This document shows, in pieces, positions 54,307-63,120 of a DNA stretch of 64,000 nucleotides. This DNA is from Pseudomonas sp. S04 (GTDB lineage: Bacteria; Pseudomonadota; Gammaproteobacteria; Pseudomonadales; Pseudomonadaceae). Within the stretch, counting starts at the first letter, position 1. Each line of letters opens with the position of its first letter. The stretch spans positions 1,075,001 to 1,139,000 of the forward strand of contig NZ_CP019427.1 in the NCBI RefSeq assembly GCF_009834545.1. Reading direction: 5' to 3'. The notes under the pieces are model-generated. The model searched no databases and had not been told where the DNA came from. It saw nothing but the letters and a program-made list of their open reading frames with translations. The position numbers were made by a program, and so were the translations under genes.

Positions 54307-56022
54307 TCAGGCCTTGGCGCGTTCGGTGTTGTGCTTGATCAGTGACTCGAGCGCCTCGCTCAGGCCCGAGGCCCTGTCCCCCAAAAGCAAGTGCCAGACA
54401 CCATCGCCACCATCATCGAGCAGGCTGGCGCCCTGGCATCCCAGCGCCTTGAGCGCGGTTTGCGAGAGCGCCTTGTTGTCCGCCAGTTGCAGACGAATAC
54501 GGGTCATGGCCACGCAGTCCAGTTGCCGCACATTGTCATGGCCGCCCAGCGCATCGAGCCATTGTTGAGCCTGAGGCGTTGCGACAGGGGGCGCCTGAGG
54601 CGGCATGGCTGTGCCTGGCAACGGTGCCTTGCCCGACATTGGCATGGCCAAGCGGATTTCGTCGGCGATGCTGTCGGCCATCGGCCCGACCACTACCTGC
54701 AAGCTGCCACCGTTGCCTGGCCGAACCACAGCCATCGCACCCAGCGCTTTCAGATCGGCGTCCACGGCCTTGTTGCGATCCACCATGTCCAGGCGCAGAC
54801 GCGTGGTGCAGGCTCCGACACTCAGCAGGTTGGCGGCGCCGCCCAAGGCCCGGATGTAGGCGCCGGCACGCTGATGGTCGCTCATGACTTCGGCCGGTGC
54901 GACTTGAGTGTCTTCGCGCCCCGGCGTCTTCAGGTTGAAGCGCCGGATGCAGTAGCTGAACACGCTGTAGTAGACCACGGCGTAGGCCAGGCCCACGGGC
55001 ATCACCAACCAGCCATTGGTGGATTTTCCCCAGCCCAGGACCATGTCGATAAAACCACCGGAGAACGTAAAACCCAGATGGATGTTCAGCAAGTTGGTAA
55101 TGGCCATCGACAAACCGGTCAGTAGCGCATGCAGCAAATACAGGAAGGGCGCGAGGAACATGAAGGCGAATTCGATCGGTTCGGTCACGCCGGTGAGGAA
55201 CGAGGTCAGGGCCATCGACAAGAAGATCCCGCCCATGATCTTGCGCCGCTCCGGCAGGGCATTACGGTACATCGCCAGGCAGGCGGCGGGTAAGCCGAAC
55301 AGCATCACCGGGAACATGCCGGTCATGAACTGGCCGCCTTTCGGATCACCGGCAAAGTAGCGGGTCAGGTCGCCCGTCACCACGGCACCGGTCATCGGGT
55401 CGGTGAAACTGCCGAACACGAACCAGGCCATGTTGTTGAGGATGTGGTGCAAGCCGGTGACGATCAGCAAGCGATTGAACACGCCGAAGATAAATGCACC
55501 GAAGCTGCCGCTTTCCAGCAGTAACACGCCGAAGCTGTTGATGCCGTGCTGGATCGGTGGCCAGATCAGCCCGAAGATCACCCCCAGGCCAACGGCCGAG
55601 AACCCGGTGGCAATCGGCACAAACCGTCGTCCGCCAAAAAACGCCAGGTACTCCGGCAGTTTGATGTCCTTGAAACGGTTATACAGCGCGCCGGCCATCA
55701 GGCCGCTGACGATCCCGGCGAGCATGCCCATGTTGATGGTCGAGTCCAGCACCTTGAGTGTGGAGATCATCACCAGGTAGCCAATCGCCCCTGCAAGCCC
55801 CGCCGTACCGTTGTTGTCTCGGGCAAACCCCACGGCAATGCCGATGGCAAAGATCAGCGCCAGGTTGGCGAAGATCGCTTGCCCGGCGTCGTGCATCACC
55901 GCGATGTTCAGCAGGTCGGTGTCGCCCAGGCGCAGCAACAGGCCGGCGATGGGCAGGATCGCGATCGGCAGCATCAGTGCGCGGCCCAGGCGTTGCAGGC
56001 CTTCGATAAAGTGTTGGTACAT
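54307..56022 (-). CDS. nagE: N-acetylglucosamine PTS membrane component IIC-IIB-IIB (NagE)
   Basis: A 571-residue phosphotransferase permease for N-acetylglucosamine. Residues 1-360 form the membrane IIC domain (LMLPIAILPIAGLLLRLG, FARDNNGTAGLAGAIGYLVM, LTGVTEPIEFAFMFLAP). Two IIB domains follow. The first (about 388-455) has the phospho-acceptor Cys405 in GACTTRLRL. The second (about 485-560) has Cys503 in DCVAMTRIRL. It takes phosphate from NagF. It lies 28 bp downstream of nagF on the same strand. Confidence 0.94.
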   Translation of the reverse strand: MYQHFIEGLQRLGRALMLPIAILPIAGLLLRLGDTDLLNIAVMHDAGQAIFANLALIFAIGIAVGFARDNNGTAGLAGAIGYLVMISTLKVLDSTINMGMLAGIVSGLMAGALYNRFKDIKLPEYLAFFGGRRFVPIATGFSAVGLGVIFGLIWPPIQHGINSFGVLLLESGSFGAFIFGVFNRLLIVTGLHHILNNMAWFVFGSFTDPMTGAVVTGDLTRYFAGDPKGGQFMTGMFPVMLFGLPAACLAMYRNALPERRKIMGGIFLSMALTSFLTGVTEPIEFAFMFLAPFLYLLHALLTGLSMAITNLLNIHLGFTFSGGFIDMVLGWGKSTNGWLVMPVGLAYAVVYYSVFSYCIRRFNLKTPGREDTQVAPAEVMSDHQRAGAYIRALGGAANLLSVGACTTRLRLDMVDRNKAVDADLKALGAMAVVRPGNGGSLQVVVGPMADSIADEIRLAMPMSGKAPLPGTAMPPQAPPVATPQAQQWLDALGGHDNVRQLDCVAMTRIRLQLADNKALSQTALKALGCQGASLLDDGGDGVWHLLLGDRASGLSEALESLIKHNTERAKA

Positions 56023-56049
56023 GGCGAGTCTCCATTTTTCTTGTTGTTG

Positions 56050-58563
56050 TCAGCTCAGCGGCCAGTGGTGTTGACAGGCTTGGCGAACGGCCTTGGCGCT
56101 GCCCAGGTTGAGCAGGCCCTGGCTCAGTTGCCGGCATTGCGCCGCGTCCAGGTGACGGACGCGGTCCTTGATTTCAGCGATTTGCGGCGGGCTGACGGAC
56201 AGCTCGCTCACGCCCAGGCCGACCAGTACCGGGGTGGCCGTTGGGTCGGACGCCAATGCGCCGCACACGCCGACCCAACGGCCATGTTTTGCCGCACCGG
56301 CGCAGGTCTGGGCGATCAGCCGCAACAGCGCCGGGTGCAGGGCATCGACCCGTGCGGCAAGGCCGGCGTGGTCGCGGTCCATGGCCAGGGTGTACTGGGA
56401 CAGGTCATTGGTGCCGATGGACAGGAAGTCGGCATGTTCGGCCAACTGCTCGGCCATCAACGCGGCGGCGGGCACTTCGATCATCACCCCCAGCTCCGGG
56501 CGCTGGGTCAGCGCCAGTTCGGCGCACAGCTCATCCAGGCGTTGGCGGATGTGCAGTAACTCGTCGACTTCGCTGACCATCGGCAGCAGGATCCGGCAGC
56601 GTGCCAACGGGCTGACTTGCAGCAGGGCGCGCAGTTGCTGGTCCAGCAGTTCCGGACGCACCTGGGCCAGGCGAATGCCCCGCAGGCCGAGTACCGGGTT
56701 GGCTTCCGCCGGCAGCGGCAGGTAGTCCAGTTGCTTGTCGCCACCGACGTCGATGGTGCGGATGATCACTGGCTTGTCGCCCATGGCATCCAGCACGGCT
56801 TGATAGGCCAAGCGTTGCTCTTGTTCATCAGGCGCGGTGCGACGATCAACGAAGAGGAATTCGGTACGCAATAGGCCAATGCCGTCAGCGCCGTTTTCAA
56901 AGGCGACTTGCGCCTCGCGGCTGGAAGCGACATTGGCCGCTACTTCAATGCCAACGCCATCGCGGGTCTGCGCCGGCGCTTGTGCCTGGGTTTGTTGCTG
57001 TTGGCGTCGCAGCTTTTGCGCATCGCGGATCTGGTGGACTTCGGCGTGGCGTGCTTCGTTGGGAGTCAGCTCCAGGCGACCGTTGGCGGCGTCCAGCACC
57101 ACCCGCTGGCCTTGAGGCACCTCCAGCACCTCGCCGCCCAGCGCAACCACACACGGCAAGCCTTTGCCCCGGGCGAGAATCGCCACATGGGAGGTTGCGC
57201 CACCTTCGGCCATGCAGATGCCAGCGGCGTTTTGTTCGCTCAATTGCAGCAGGTCCGAGGGGGTTAATTCATGGGCGACGACGATCGCGCCGGCCGGCAA
57301 CTCGAAATGCCAGGCCTCGCCCAGCAGCGCGCGCAATACCCGCTGCTGCAAGTCCCGCAGATCGTTGGCGCGCTCGGCAAACAACGGTTTGCCCAACCCC
57401 AGCAACACCGCGCATTGGGCCTGGATCGCATCACGCCAAGCGTGGGTGGCGGCGCTGCCCTGTTCGATGTCACGGGTGGCGCTTTCGAGCAAGGTCGGGT
57501 CTTCCAGCAGCGCCAGGTGGGCGGCAAAGATTTCTTCTTCCTCCAGCTCCTTGCGCTGACGAGCGTGGTCCAGGGTGTGGCGAATTTCGCCGCGAACCTG
57601 CTCCAGGGCACCATCCAGTTGTTGCAGTTGCTCGTCAGCCGAGTGATTGCGCGGGTCCGCTGGCAACTCAATCCCGTTCAACCGGAACAATGGCCCGCAG
57701 ACCAGCCCGGGGGCGGCGCAGACACCTTGCAACACTCCGGCTTCGGCGGGCGCGCGACGCGGGGGAACGGCTACCGGGGCGGGGGCGTCCTCGTGGCTAA
57801 CCACCGATAGTGCGGCGAGCAAGGCTTGCAGCGCCGCCTCGCAATCCTTGCCGCGACAGGTGACTTGCACCTCATCCTGTTCGCCAATCCCCAGGCCCAT
57901 CAGGCCGATCAGGCTGTCGCAGGCCGCCGACTTGCCGGCAACGTGCAACTCGATCCGGCTGCTGAAGCCCTGTGCGGTCTTGCGAATCAGAGCGGCGGGG
58001 CGCGCATGCAGGCCGCCGCGGTGGGTCACGCGGACACTGGCGCTGGCTTCGCGATGGGCATCTTCGACGGGTGCCGGCGGAAGGGTTAATACCTGGCGCG
58101 CCACGATGCGCAGCAGCGGCTCTCCCAGGGTGACCGAGTGCTGCGCCAGCGGTTGCAGTTCGAACTGATCGCTGTTGGTGAGAATGATCAGGCTGACCAG
58201 GCTTTTGCATTGGCGGGCGATGCGGTCCAGGTCAAAGCGCACCAACGCTTGGCCGTTGTTGACCCGTGCGCCCTCTTTGACCAGCAGGGCAAAGCCTTCG
58301 CCCTTCAACTCGACCGTATCGATGCCCACGTGCAGCAGGATTTCAGCACCGTTGTCGGCCCGCAGAGTCAGTGCATGCCCGGTGCGGGCCACCTGAATGA
58401 TCACGCCATCGCAGGGCGCATGCAGGCAATCGCTGAGTGGGTCGATGGCAATCCCGTCGCCCATGGCGCCGCTGGCGAACACCGGGTCCGGGACCTTGGC
58501 CAGCGTGAGCACCGGACCGCTGAGCGGGGCACTGAGGGTCAGTTCTTTATTGTTGTTGTGCAT
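56050..58563 (-). CDS. nagF: PTS multiphosphoryl transfer protein IIA-HPr-EI (NagF)
   Basis: An 837-residue fusion of the soluble PTS chain. The IIA(Glc-like) domain covers about 1-150 with phospho-His78 in ILLHVGIDTV. HPr covers about 173-260 with His186 in GGLHARPAA. Enzyme I covers about 285-837, with the phospho-His459 in GGATSHVAIL, FLFVDRR near the PEP-binding part and GIGLLRTEF. It takes phosphate from PEP and passes it to NagE, so sugar uptake needs no other PTS proteins. Start ATG 58563. Confidence 0.94.
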   Translation of the reverse strand: MHNNNKELTLSAPLSGPVLTLAKVPDPVFASGAMGDGIAIDPLSDCLHAPCDGVIIQVARTGHALTLRADNGAEILLHVGIDTVELKGEGFALLVKEGARVNNGQALVRFDLDRIARQCKSLVSLIILTNSDQFELQPLAQHSVTLGEPLLRIVARQVLTLPPAPVEDAHREASASVRVTHRGGLHARPAALIRKTAQGFSSRIELHVAGKSAACDSLIGLMGLGIGEQDEVQVTCRGKDCEAALQALLAALSVVSHEDAPAPVAVPPRRAPAEAGVLQGVCAAPGLVCGPLFRLNGIELPADPRNHSADEQLQQLDGALEQVRGEIRHTLDHARQRKELEEEEIFAAHLALLEDPTLLESATRDIEQGSAATHAWRDAIQAQCAVLLGLGKPLFAERANDLRDLQQRVLRALLGEAWHFELPAGAIVVAHELTPSDLLQLSEQNAAGICMAEGGATSHVAILARGKGLPCVVALGGEVLEVPQGQRVVLDAANGRLELTPNEARHAEVHQIRDAQKLRRQQQQTQAQAPAQTRDGVGIEVAANVASSREAQVAFENGADGIGLLRTEFLFVDRRTAPDEQEQRLAYQAVLDAMGDKPVIIRTIDVGGDKQLDYLPLPAEANPVLGLRGIRLAQVRPELLDQQLRALLQVSPLARCRILLPMVSEVDELLHIRQRLDELCAELALTQRPELGVMIEVPAAALMAEQLAEHADFLSIGTNDLSQYTLAMDRDHAGLAARVDALHPALLRLIAQTCAGAAKHGRWVGVCGALASDPTATPVLVGLGVSELSVSPPQIAEIKDRVRHLDAAQCRQLSQGLLNLGSAKAVRQACQHHWPLS

Positions 58564-58587
58564 GGCTCGCTACTCGACTCAGGCGTG

Positions 58588-59610
58588 TTAGTGGGTGCGG
58601 GTCACTTTGCTCAAGTGACGTGGCTGGTCAGGGTCCATGCCACGGGCTTGCGCGAGGCCGGCGGCCATCACGTAGAAACTCTGGATCGCCAGGATCGGGT
58701 CCAGCGCCGGGTGTTCGGCGCGGCTCAGCGTCAGGTCGCGTTCGCCGATGTCATCGGGGGCGGCCAGCAACACATGGGCACCACGCTGGCGCATCTCGGC
58801 GGCCAGGCTCAACAGGCCAGCCTGTTCGGCACCCCGGGGGGCGAACACCAGCAGCGGATAGTGGTCGTCGATCAGGGCCATGGGGCCGTGCTTCACTTCG
58901 GCACTGCTGAAGGCTTCGGCCTGGATCGCCGAGGTTTCCTTGAGTTTCAGGGCGGCTTCCTGGGCGATGGCAAAGCCGGCGCCACGGCCGATCACCATCA
59001 GCCGCTGGCAATCGCGCAGGACATCGACGGCCAGGCTCCAGTCCTGGGTTGCGGCTTCGCGCAGCCCCTGGGGTAGGGCGAGGCCGGCTTCCAGCAACTC
59101 GGCGTCCTGCTTCCAGTGGGCAATCAAGCGTGCACTGGCAGTGAGGGTGGCGATGAAGCTTTTGGTCGCGGCCACGCTGCTTTCAGTGCCGGCACACAGA
59201 GGCAGGCTGAACTCGCACGCGGCCTCCAGTGGCGAGTTCTCGGCGTTGACCATGGCAATGCTCAAGGCGCCGCGCTTGCGCAACAGGCGCAGGCTGTTGA
59301 CCAGGTCAGGACTCTGCCCGGACTGCGAGAAAGCGAATACCGCCTGGCCGCTGACCTTCAGCGGCGCCTGCTGCAGGGTGACCACCGACATCGGCAACGA
59401 TGCCACCGGTACGCCTACATGCTGCATGGCCAGATAGGCGAAGTAGCTTGCGGCATGATCGGAACTGCCACGGGCGACGGTCATCGCCACTTGCGGTGGC
59501 TGACGGTTCAGGCGCCCGGCGATCTCGATCATCTGTGGATCGAGTTGCTGCAACTGGCGTTCGACAGCCTTGTACGAGGACAGGGCCTCTTCAAGCATTT
59601 TTGAAGTCAA
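58588..59610 (-). CDS. nagB: Glucosamine-6-phosphate deaminase, SIS-domain type (NagB-II)
   Basis: A 340-residue two-SIS-domain protein, the deaminase type related to the isomerase half of GlmS and unlike classical NagB. It converts glucosamine-6-phosphate to fructose-6-phosphate and ammonia. Motifs: ARGSSDHAA and FSQSGQSPD (sugar-phosphate binding), GTESSVAATKSF, and the C-terminal GRGAGFAIAQEAALKLKET with EVKHGP. TTG start at 59610, favoured by GGAGAAGACA upstream; an ATG 12 bases further in lacks such a site. It overlaps the end of nagA by 20 bp. It is sometimes annotated glmS-like. Confidence 0.88.
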   Translation of the reverse strand: MTSKMLEEALSSYKAVERQLQQLDPQMIEIAGRLNRQPPQVAMTVARGSSDHAASYFAYLAMQHVGVPVASLPMSVVTLQQAPLKVSGQAVFAFSQSGQSPDLVNSLRLLRKRGALSIAMVNAENSPLEAACEFSLPLCAGTESSVAATKSFIATLTASARLIAHWKQDAELLEAGLALPQGLREAATQDWSLAVDVLRDCQRLMVIGRGAGFAIAQEAALKLKETSAIQAEAFSSAEVKHGPMALIDDHYPLLVFAPRGAEQAGLLSLAAEMRQRGAHVLLAAPDDIGERDLTLSRAEHPALDPILAIQSFYVMAAGLAQARGMDPDQPRHLSKVTRTH

Positions 59611-60697
59611 TGTCTTCTCCTTCGACCATCACGGCGGTCAGTGTGAGTGAGCGATCCAGGCGTACGCAGTCGGCCCAGGCGCCGGGTTGCAGGCGGCCGC
59701 GCTCAGGGAGGCCGAGGTAGTCGGCGGGAAATTGCGAAAGGCGTTGCGAGGCCTCGCACAGTGGCAGGCCGATCTTCACCAGGTTGCGCAGGGCCTGATC
59801 CATGGTCAGGGTGCTGCCGGCCAGGGTGCCGTCGGGCAAGCGCACGCCACCCAGGCATTTGGTCACGGTGTGGCTGCCCAGCTTGTACTCGCCATCCGGC
59901 ATGCCGGCGGCGGCGCTGGAGTCGGTGACGCAATACAGGCACGGGATCGAGCGCAGGGCCACGCGGATCGCCCCGGGATGCACATGAAGCAGGTCCGGAA
60001 TCAATTCGGCGTATTGGGCGTGGGCCAGTGCCGCGCCGACGATCCCCGGTTCGCGGTGATGCAACGGGCTCATGGCGTTGTAGAGGTGGGTGAAGCTGGT
60101 GGCACCGGCTTCAAGTGCCGCGACGCCTTCCTCGTAACTGCCCAGGGTGTGGCCGATCTGCATGCGTACGCCACGGTCGCTCAAGGCACGGATCAGTTTG
60201 TCGTGACCGGCGATTTCCGGGGCAATGGTGATCACCCGGATTGGCGCCAGTGCCAGATAGGCCTCGACCTCGGCCAGCAACGCGGTGTGAGCGAAGTTCG
60301 GTTGGGCGCCCAGTTTTCCGGGGTTGATGTACGGCCCTTCGAGGTGCACGCCCAGGACCCGGGCACAGCCTTCCAGACGCTGTTCGCAGAATTCACCGAC
60401 CTGCCCCAGAACGCGAGTGATCTCTTCGGTCGGCGCGGTCATGGTCGTGGCCAGCAGCGACGTGGTGCCAAAGCGAACATGGGTGCGGGTAATGGTTTCG
60501 AAGGCGGGCGTACCTTCCATGAGGTCCCGGCCCCCACCGCCATGTACGTGCAGGTCGATAAAGCCCGGCAGCAGGTATGGCAAGTCGTTGTCCGCCGGGT
60601 CGCAGGGCTGGCCTTCGATGCGCACGATCCGGCCGTGCTCATGGATCAGCCGGCCGCGAATCCAGCCTTGGGCGGTGAGGATGTTGTCTTCGGACAT
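59591..60697 (-). CDS. nagA: N-acetylglucosamine-6-phosphate deacetylase NagA
   Basis: A 368-residue metal-dependent amidohydrolase that removes acetate from GlcNAc-6-phosphate. Metal and substrate motifs in order: PGFIDLHVHGGGGRD, GVHLEGPYINP (metal Glu), QIGHTLGS (His), HLYNAM and the catalytic Asp in VTDSSAAAG. The start ATG 60697 (MSEDNILTAQGW) follows GAGAGCTGCCC. The longer open frame to 61138 runs antisense-like over nagR and is discarded. Confidence 0.94.
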   Translation of the reverse strand: MSEDNILTAQGWIRGRLIHEHGRIVRIEGQPCDPADNDLPYLLPGFIDLHVHGGGGRDLMEGTPAFETITRTHVRFGTTSLLATTMTAPTEEITRVLGQVGEFCEQRLEGCARVLGVHLEGPYINPGKLGAQPNFAHTALLAEVEAYLALAPIRVITIAPEIAGHDKLIRALSDRGVRMQIGHTLGSYEEGVAALEAGATSFTHLYNAMSPLHHREPGIVGAALAHAQYAELIPDLLHVHPGAIRVALRSIPCLYCVTDSSAAAGMPDGEYKLGSHTVTKCLGGVRLPDGTLAGSTLTMDQALRNLVKIGLPLCEASQRLSQFPADYLGLPERGRLQPGAWADCVRLDRSLTLTAVMVEGEDIDFKNA

Positions 60698-60729
60698 AGG
60701 GCAGCTCTCAGGCGCTGACGGCGCGTTTT

Positions 60730-61461
60730 TTAGCGACGCAGTTCGGCTACAAAGTCGTAGTAGTCGTTGCGGCAATAGGTGTCGGTGACTTCGATCGGGG
60801 TGTTGTCTTCCAGGTAGCCGACCCGGGTCATCAGCAGCATGGCGGTGCCAGGTGCGATGCCCACCAGGGCGGCGAACTCGTCCGAGGCATTGATCGCCTG
60901 AATGTGTTGCAGGGCGCGCACCACCGGCTTGCCGATACTGTCGAGGTATTGATACAGCGAATCGCCGATGGCTTGCGGCTGGGCAATGATCGAGGCGGGC
61001 AGGGTGCTCATCTCGATGGCCATCACGGTGTCGTCGGCTTTGCGCAAGCGCTTGAGGCGCGCCACTTTGTCGTAGGGCGACAGGGCGAGGCGGATCAGTT
61101 CTTCGTGGGTCGGCTGGGTGATTTCCCGCTCCAGCCATTGCGAGCTGGGCACGAACCCCTTGAGGCGGAGCATTTCGCTGAAGCCGGACAGCCGCGACAG
61201 CGGTTGTTCCAGGCGTGGCGTGATGAAGGTGCCTGAGCCTTGGCTGCGCCGGATCAGGCCTTGTTCGAACAGCACTTCCAGGGCTTTGCGGGCGGTCACG
61301 CGGGAGATGTTCAGTGTCTCACTGAGGTTGCGCTCCGACGGCAGCGCCTGTTCGGCTTTCCATAGGCCGGCATGAATCGCGGCTTCCAGGTTGCGTGCCA
61401 GTTGCAGGTACAGCGGGGTGGGCTGGGTGTCGTCAGGGCGCAGGGTCAGGATGTGATTCAT
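60730..61461 (-). CDS. nagR: GntR/HutC-family regulator of the nag genes (NagR-like)
   Basis: A 243-residue regulator. The N-terminal winged helix-turn-helix (about 12-80) has TPLYLQLARNLEAAI, ALPSERNLSETLNISRVTARKALEVL and RSQGSGTFI. The C-terminal UTRA ligand domain (about 95-240) has RLKRLRKADDTVMAIEMSTLP and IEVTDTYCRNDYYDF. NagR/YvoA-type proteins bind GlcNAc-6-phosphate or glucosamine-6-phosphate. It is first in the nag operon, with nagA 32 bp downstream. Start ATG 61461. Confidence 0.9.
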   Translation of the reverse strand: MNHILTLRPDDTQPTPLYLQLARNLEAAIHAGLWKAEQALPSERNLSETLNISRVTARKALEVLFEQGLIRRSQGSGTFITPRLEQPLSRLSGFSEMLRLKGFVPSSQWLEREITQPTHEELIRLALSPYDKVARLKRLRKADDTVMAIEMSTLPASIIAQPQAIGDSLYQYLDSIGKPVVRALQHIQAINASDEFAALVGIAPGTAMLLMTRVGYLEDNTPIEVTDTYCRNDYYDFVAELRR

Positions 61462-61514
61462 GTGCGGTTTCCGATGCGGATATTGGAGTGTTGTCGCCCG
61501 GTGATGGCGAAAAA

Positions 61515-61536
61515 CTAATACCACTTAAATACCATG
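61515..61536. promoter_or_regulatory. Candidate nag operator: two TGGTAT half-sites
   Basis: The minus-strand sequence ATGGTATTTAAGTGGTATTA contains TGGTAT twice, 11 bp apart, about 55-75 bp upstream of nagR. The longer unit AAGTGGTATTAG recurs nearby on the other strand. GntR/HutC regulators often bind such AT-centred TGGTAT/ATACCA boxes. Confidence 0.45.
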
Positions 61537-61606
61537 TCAACGCTGGTGGTTCGCTCCGGACGAGCCAAGGCTCGCTCCGCTGGAGGGCGTGGTGGCGTTG
61601 GGTTTG

Positions 61607-61618
61607 AAGTGGTATTAG
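61607..61618 (+). promoter_or_regulatory. Second candidate nag operator box
   Basis: AAGTGGTATTAG is the exact reverse complement of 61515-61526 (CTAATACCACTT), 80 bp away. A third related box, GGTGGTATT, is at 61674-61682. Confidence 0.4.
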
Positions 61619-61876
61619 AGGTGCCGCTGACAACGGATCAGATCAGGGTCTGCACCGGTGTTTTTAGAAAGGAGGTGGTATTGCAGGTGGGCTGTTGGTT
61701 CGGACTGAATTTTTTTTGAATTATTTTTGATAAATGATGACGGGGGAGATCGTTTCCACGCTCCTGCGTGGGGGAATGCAGTCCGCGACGCTCTGCGCCA
61801 CATCAACAGCCGAACGCGGAGCGTCCGTAGAGGCATTCCCACGCGGAGCATGGGAATGATCAGGGGGAAGAGGGGG
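61619..61876. other. Non-coding space upstream of nagR and behind the L,D-transpeptidase gene
   Basis: Beyond the third TGGTATT box the interval contains a T-rich stretch (GAATTTTTTTTGAATTATTTTTG, about 61707-61729) and the 114-bp palindromic repeat listed next. No gene is recognised. Confidence 0.6.
61748..61861. repeat. Imperfect palindromic dispersed repeat, 114 bp
   Basis: The left half GATCGTTTCCACGCTCCTGC and onward is mirrored by the right half ending CATTCCCACGCGGAGCATGG, with inner arms GACGCTC/GAGCGTC. I recognise the motif (ATTCCCACGC...GCGTGGGAA) as a common intergenic repeat in the P. fluorescens group. Confidence 0.8.
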
Positions 61877-62380
61877 TTACGGGCGGATTTCGATCATCGT
61901 GCCGTCCGGCACCAGGCCCCAGACTTCGCGCATGTCGACGTTACGCATGGCGACGCAGCCGTCGGTCCAGTCCAGGGTGTGGAACAGGTCTTCGGGGTTT
62001 TCTTCGGTGTCCGGGGTGCCGTGAATCATGATCATGCCGCCTGGGGCCACGCCCTCGCGGCGTGAGCGCGCAGCGTCGCTGATATTCGGGTAGGAGATGT
62101 GCATGGCCAGGTTGAAGCGCTCGCTGACTTTGCGCCAGTCCAGCCAGTACAGGCCTTCGGGGGTGCGTCGGTCGCCTTCCATGAGCTTTTGGCCCTTGGG
62201 GTTGCGGCCCAATGAGATGCGGTAGGTCTTGATGGGCTTACCGTCATTGATCAGTTGCAACTGACGGGCGGATTTGAGCACCAGGACTTTTTCGACGATT
62301 TTGCCGTCCAGGGTTTCCACGCTGGAAGCCTGGGAAACGACAGCGAACGACAGGCAGAGGAACGCGAGCAACCAGCGCAT
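61877..62380 (-). CDS. L,D-transpeptidase family (YkuD-type) exported protein
   Basis: A 167-residue protein with a signal peptide (MRWLLAFLCLSFAVVSQAS). The YkuD domain has VLKSARQLQLI at its start, MIHGTP (His120) and the catalytic Cys142 in TDGCVAMRN. This is the small E. coli YafK/ErfK-like catalytic layout. Such enzymes form or cut L,D-peptide bonds in peptidoglycan or attach proteins to it. The ATG at 62380 follows AGGGATA and gives the signal peptide at the N-terminus. Confidence 0.88.
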   Translation of the reverse strand: MRWLLAFLCLSFAVVSQASSVETLDGKIVEKVLVLKSARQLQLINDGKPIKTYRISLGRNPKGQKLMEGDRRTPEGLYWLDWRKVSERFNLAMHISYPNISDAARSRREGVAPGGMIMIHGTPDTEENPEDLFHTLDWTDGCVAMRNVDMREVWGLVPDGTMIEIRP

Positions 62381-62420
62381 TAAAACGATATCCCTGAGAG
62401 TACGGCGTACTTTTTGTTGT

Positions 62421-62972
62421 TTAAGTGATCGCAGGCTGAGCAAGCGGAGGAATGGACTCGCTGCGCACCGGGTAATCCCCTCGCAAGCGGTCAGCGAAGT
62501 AGCATTCTAGGGTACGGCCCACCGTGCGGAAAGCCAGCTCTGACCAAGGGATGTCCGCTTCCTCGAAAAGCTGCACTTCCAGGCTTTCCTGGCCTGCGGA
62601 AAAGTCCAGGTCGACCAGTTCGGCGCGGAAGAATACGTGGACCTGGCTGATGTGCGGTACATCGATCAGCGTGTAGATGTTCAGGTTGCGCACCCTTGCG
62701 CAGGCTTCCTCGGCAGTTTCGCGCACGGCCGCCTGTTCGACGGTCTCGCCGTTCTCCATGAAACCGGCCGGCAGGGTCCAGTAACCCCGGCGTGGTTCGA
62801 TGGCGCGACGGCACAGCAGTACCTGGGTGCCCCAGGTTGGCAGGCAGCCGGCGACGATGTTGGGGTTCTGGTAGTGAATGGTCTGACAGCTGTCGCAGAC
62901 AAAACGCAGGCGCGAATCGCCTTCGGGGATACGTTGCGTTACTGGGTTGCCGCACTGGCTGCAGAATTTCAT
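62421..62972 (-). CDS. Nudix hydrolase with N-terminal zinc ribbon
   Basis: A 183-residue protein. Cys4, Cys7, Cys26 and Cys29 form a zinc ribbon (FCSQCGNP, VCDSCQTIHY). The Nudix box follows: GFMENGETVEQAAVRETAEEA fits Gx5Ex7REUxEEx. Similar to NudC-related proteins, but it lacks the N-terminal NudC domain, so NADH pyrophosphatase or decapping activity cannot be assumed. Start ATG 62972 with GGAAGA upstream. It is transcribed divergently from nudL. Confidence 0.88.
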   Translation of the reverse strand: MKFCSQCGNPVTQRIPEGDSRLRFVCDSCQTIHYQNPNIVAGCLPTWGTQVLLCRRAIEPRRGYWTLPAGFMENGETVEQAAVRETAEEACARVRNLNIYTLIDVPHISQVHVFFRAELVDLDFSAGQESLEVQLFEEADIPWSELAFRTVGRTLECYFADRLRGDYPVRSESIPPLAQPAIT

Positions 62973-63120
62973 GCTGGGTCTTCCGAATAGGCCGCGCCTA
63001 TCTTGGCGTGCCACAGTGTCTGTCGGCAAGTTGTCGTTTAGCGACATGCTGCAGCCCGGGGGTTGGGCGGCCTGTAGGTTTGGTGCATGATGCAAGGTAG
63101 CCAACAGATCGAGAGCACTC

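Noticed and set aside
60698..61138. N-terminal extension of nagA reaching over nagR
   Set aside because: NagA proteins start near MSEDNIL at 60697; the upstream residues are an out-of-frame reading of nagR on the same strand and lack family similarity.
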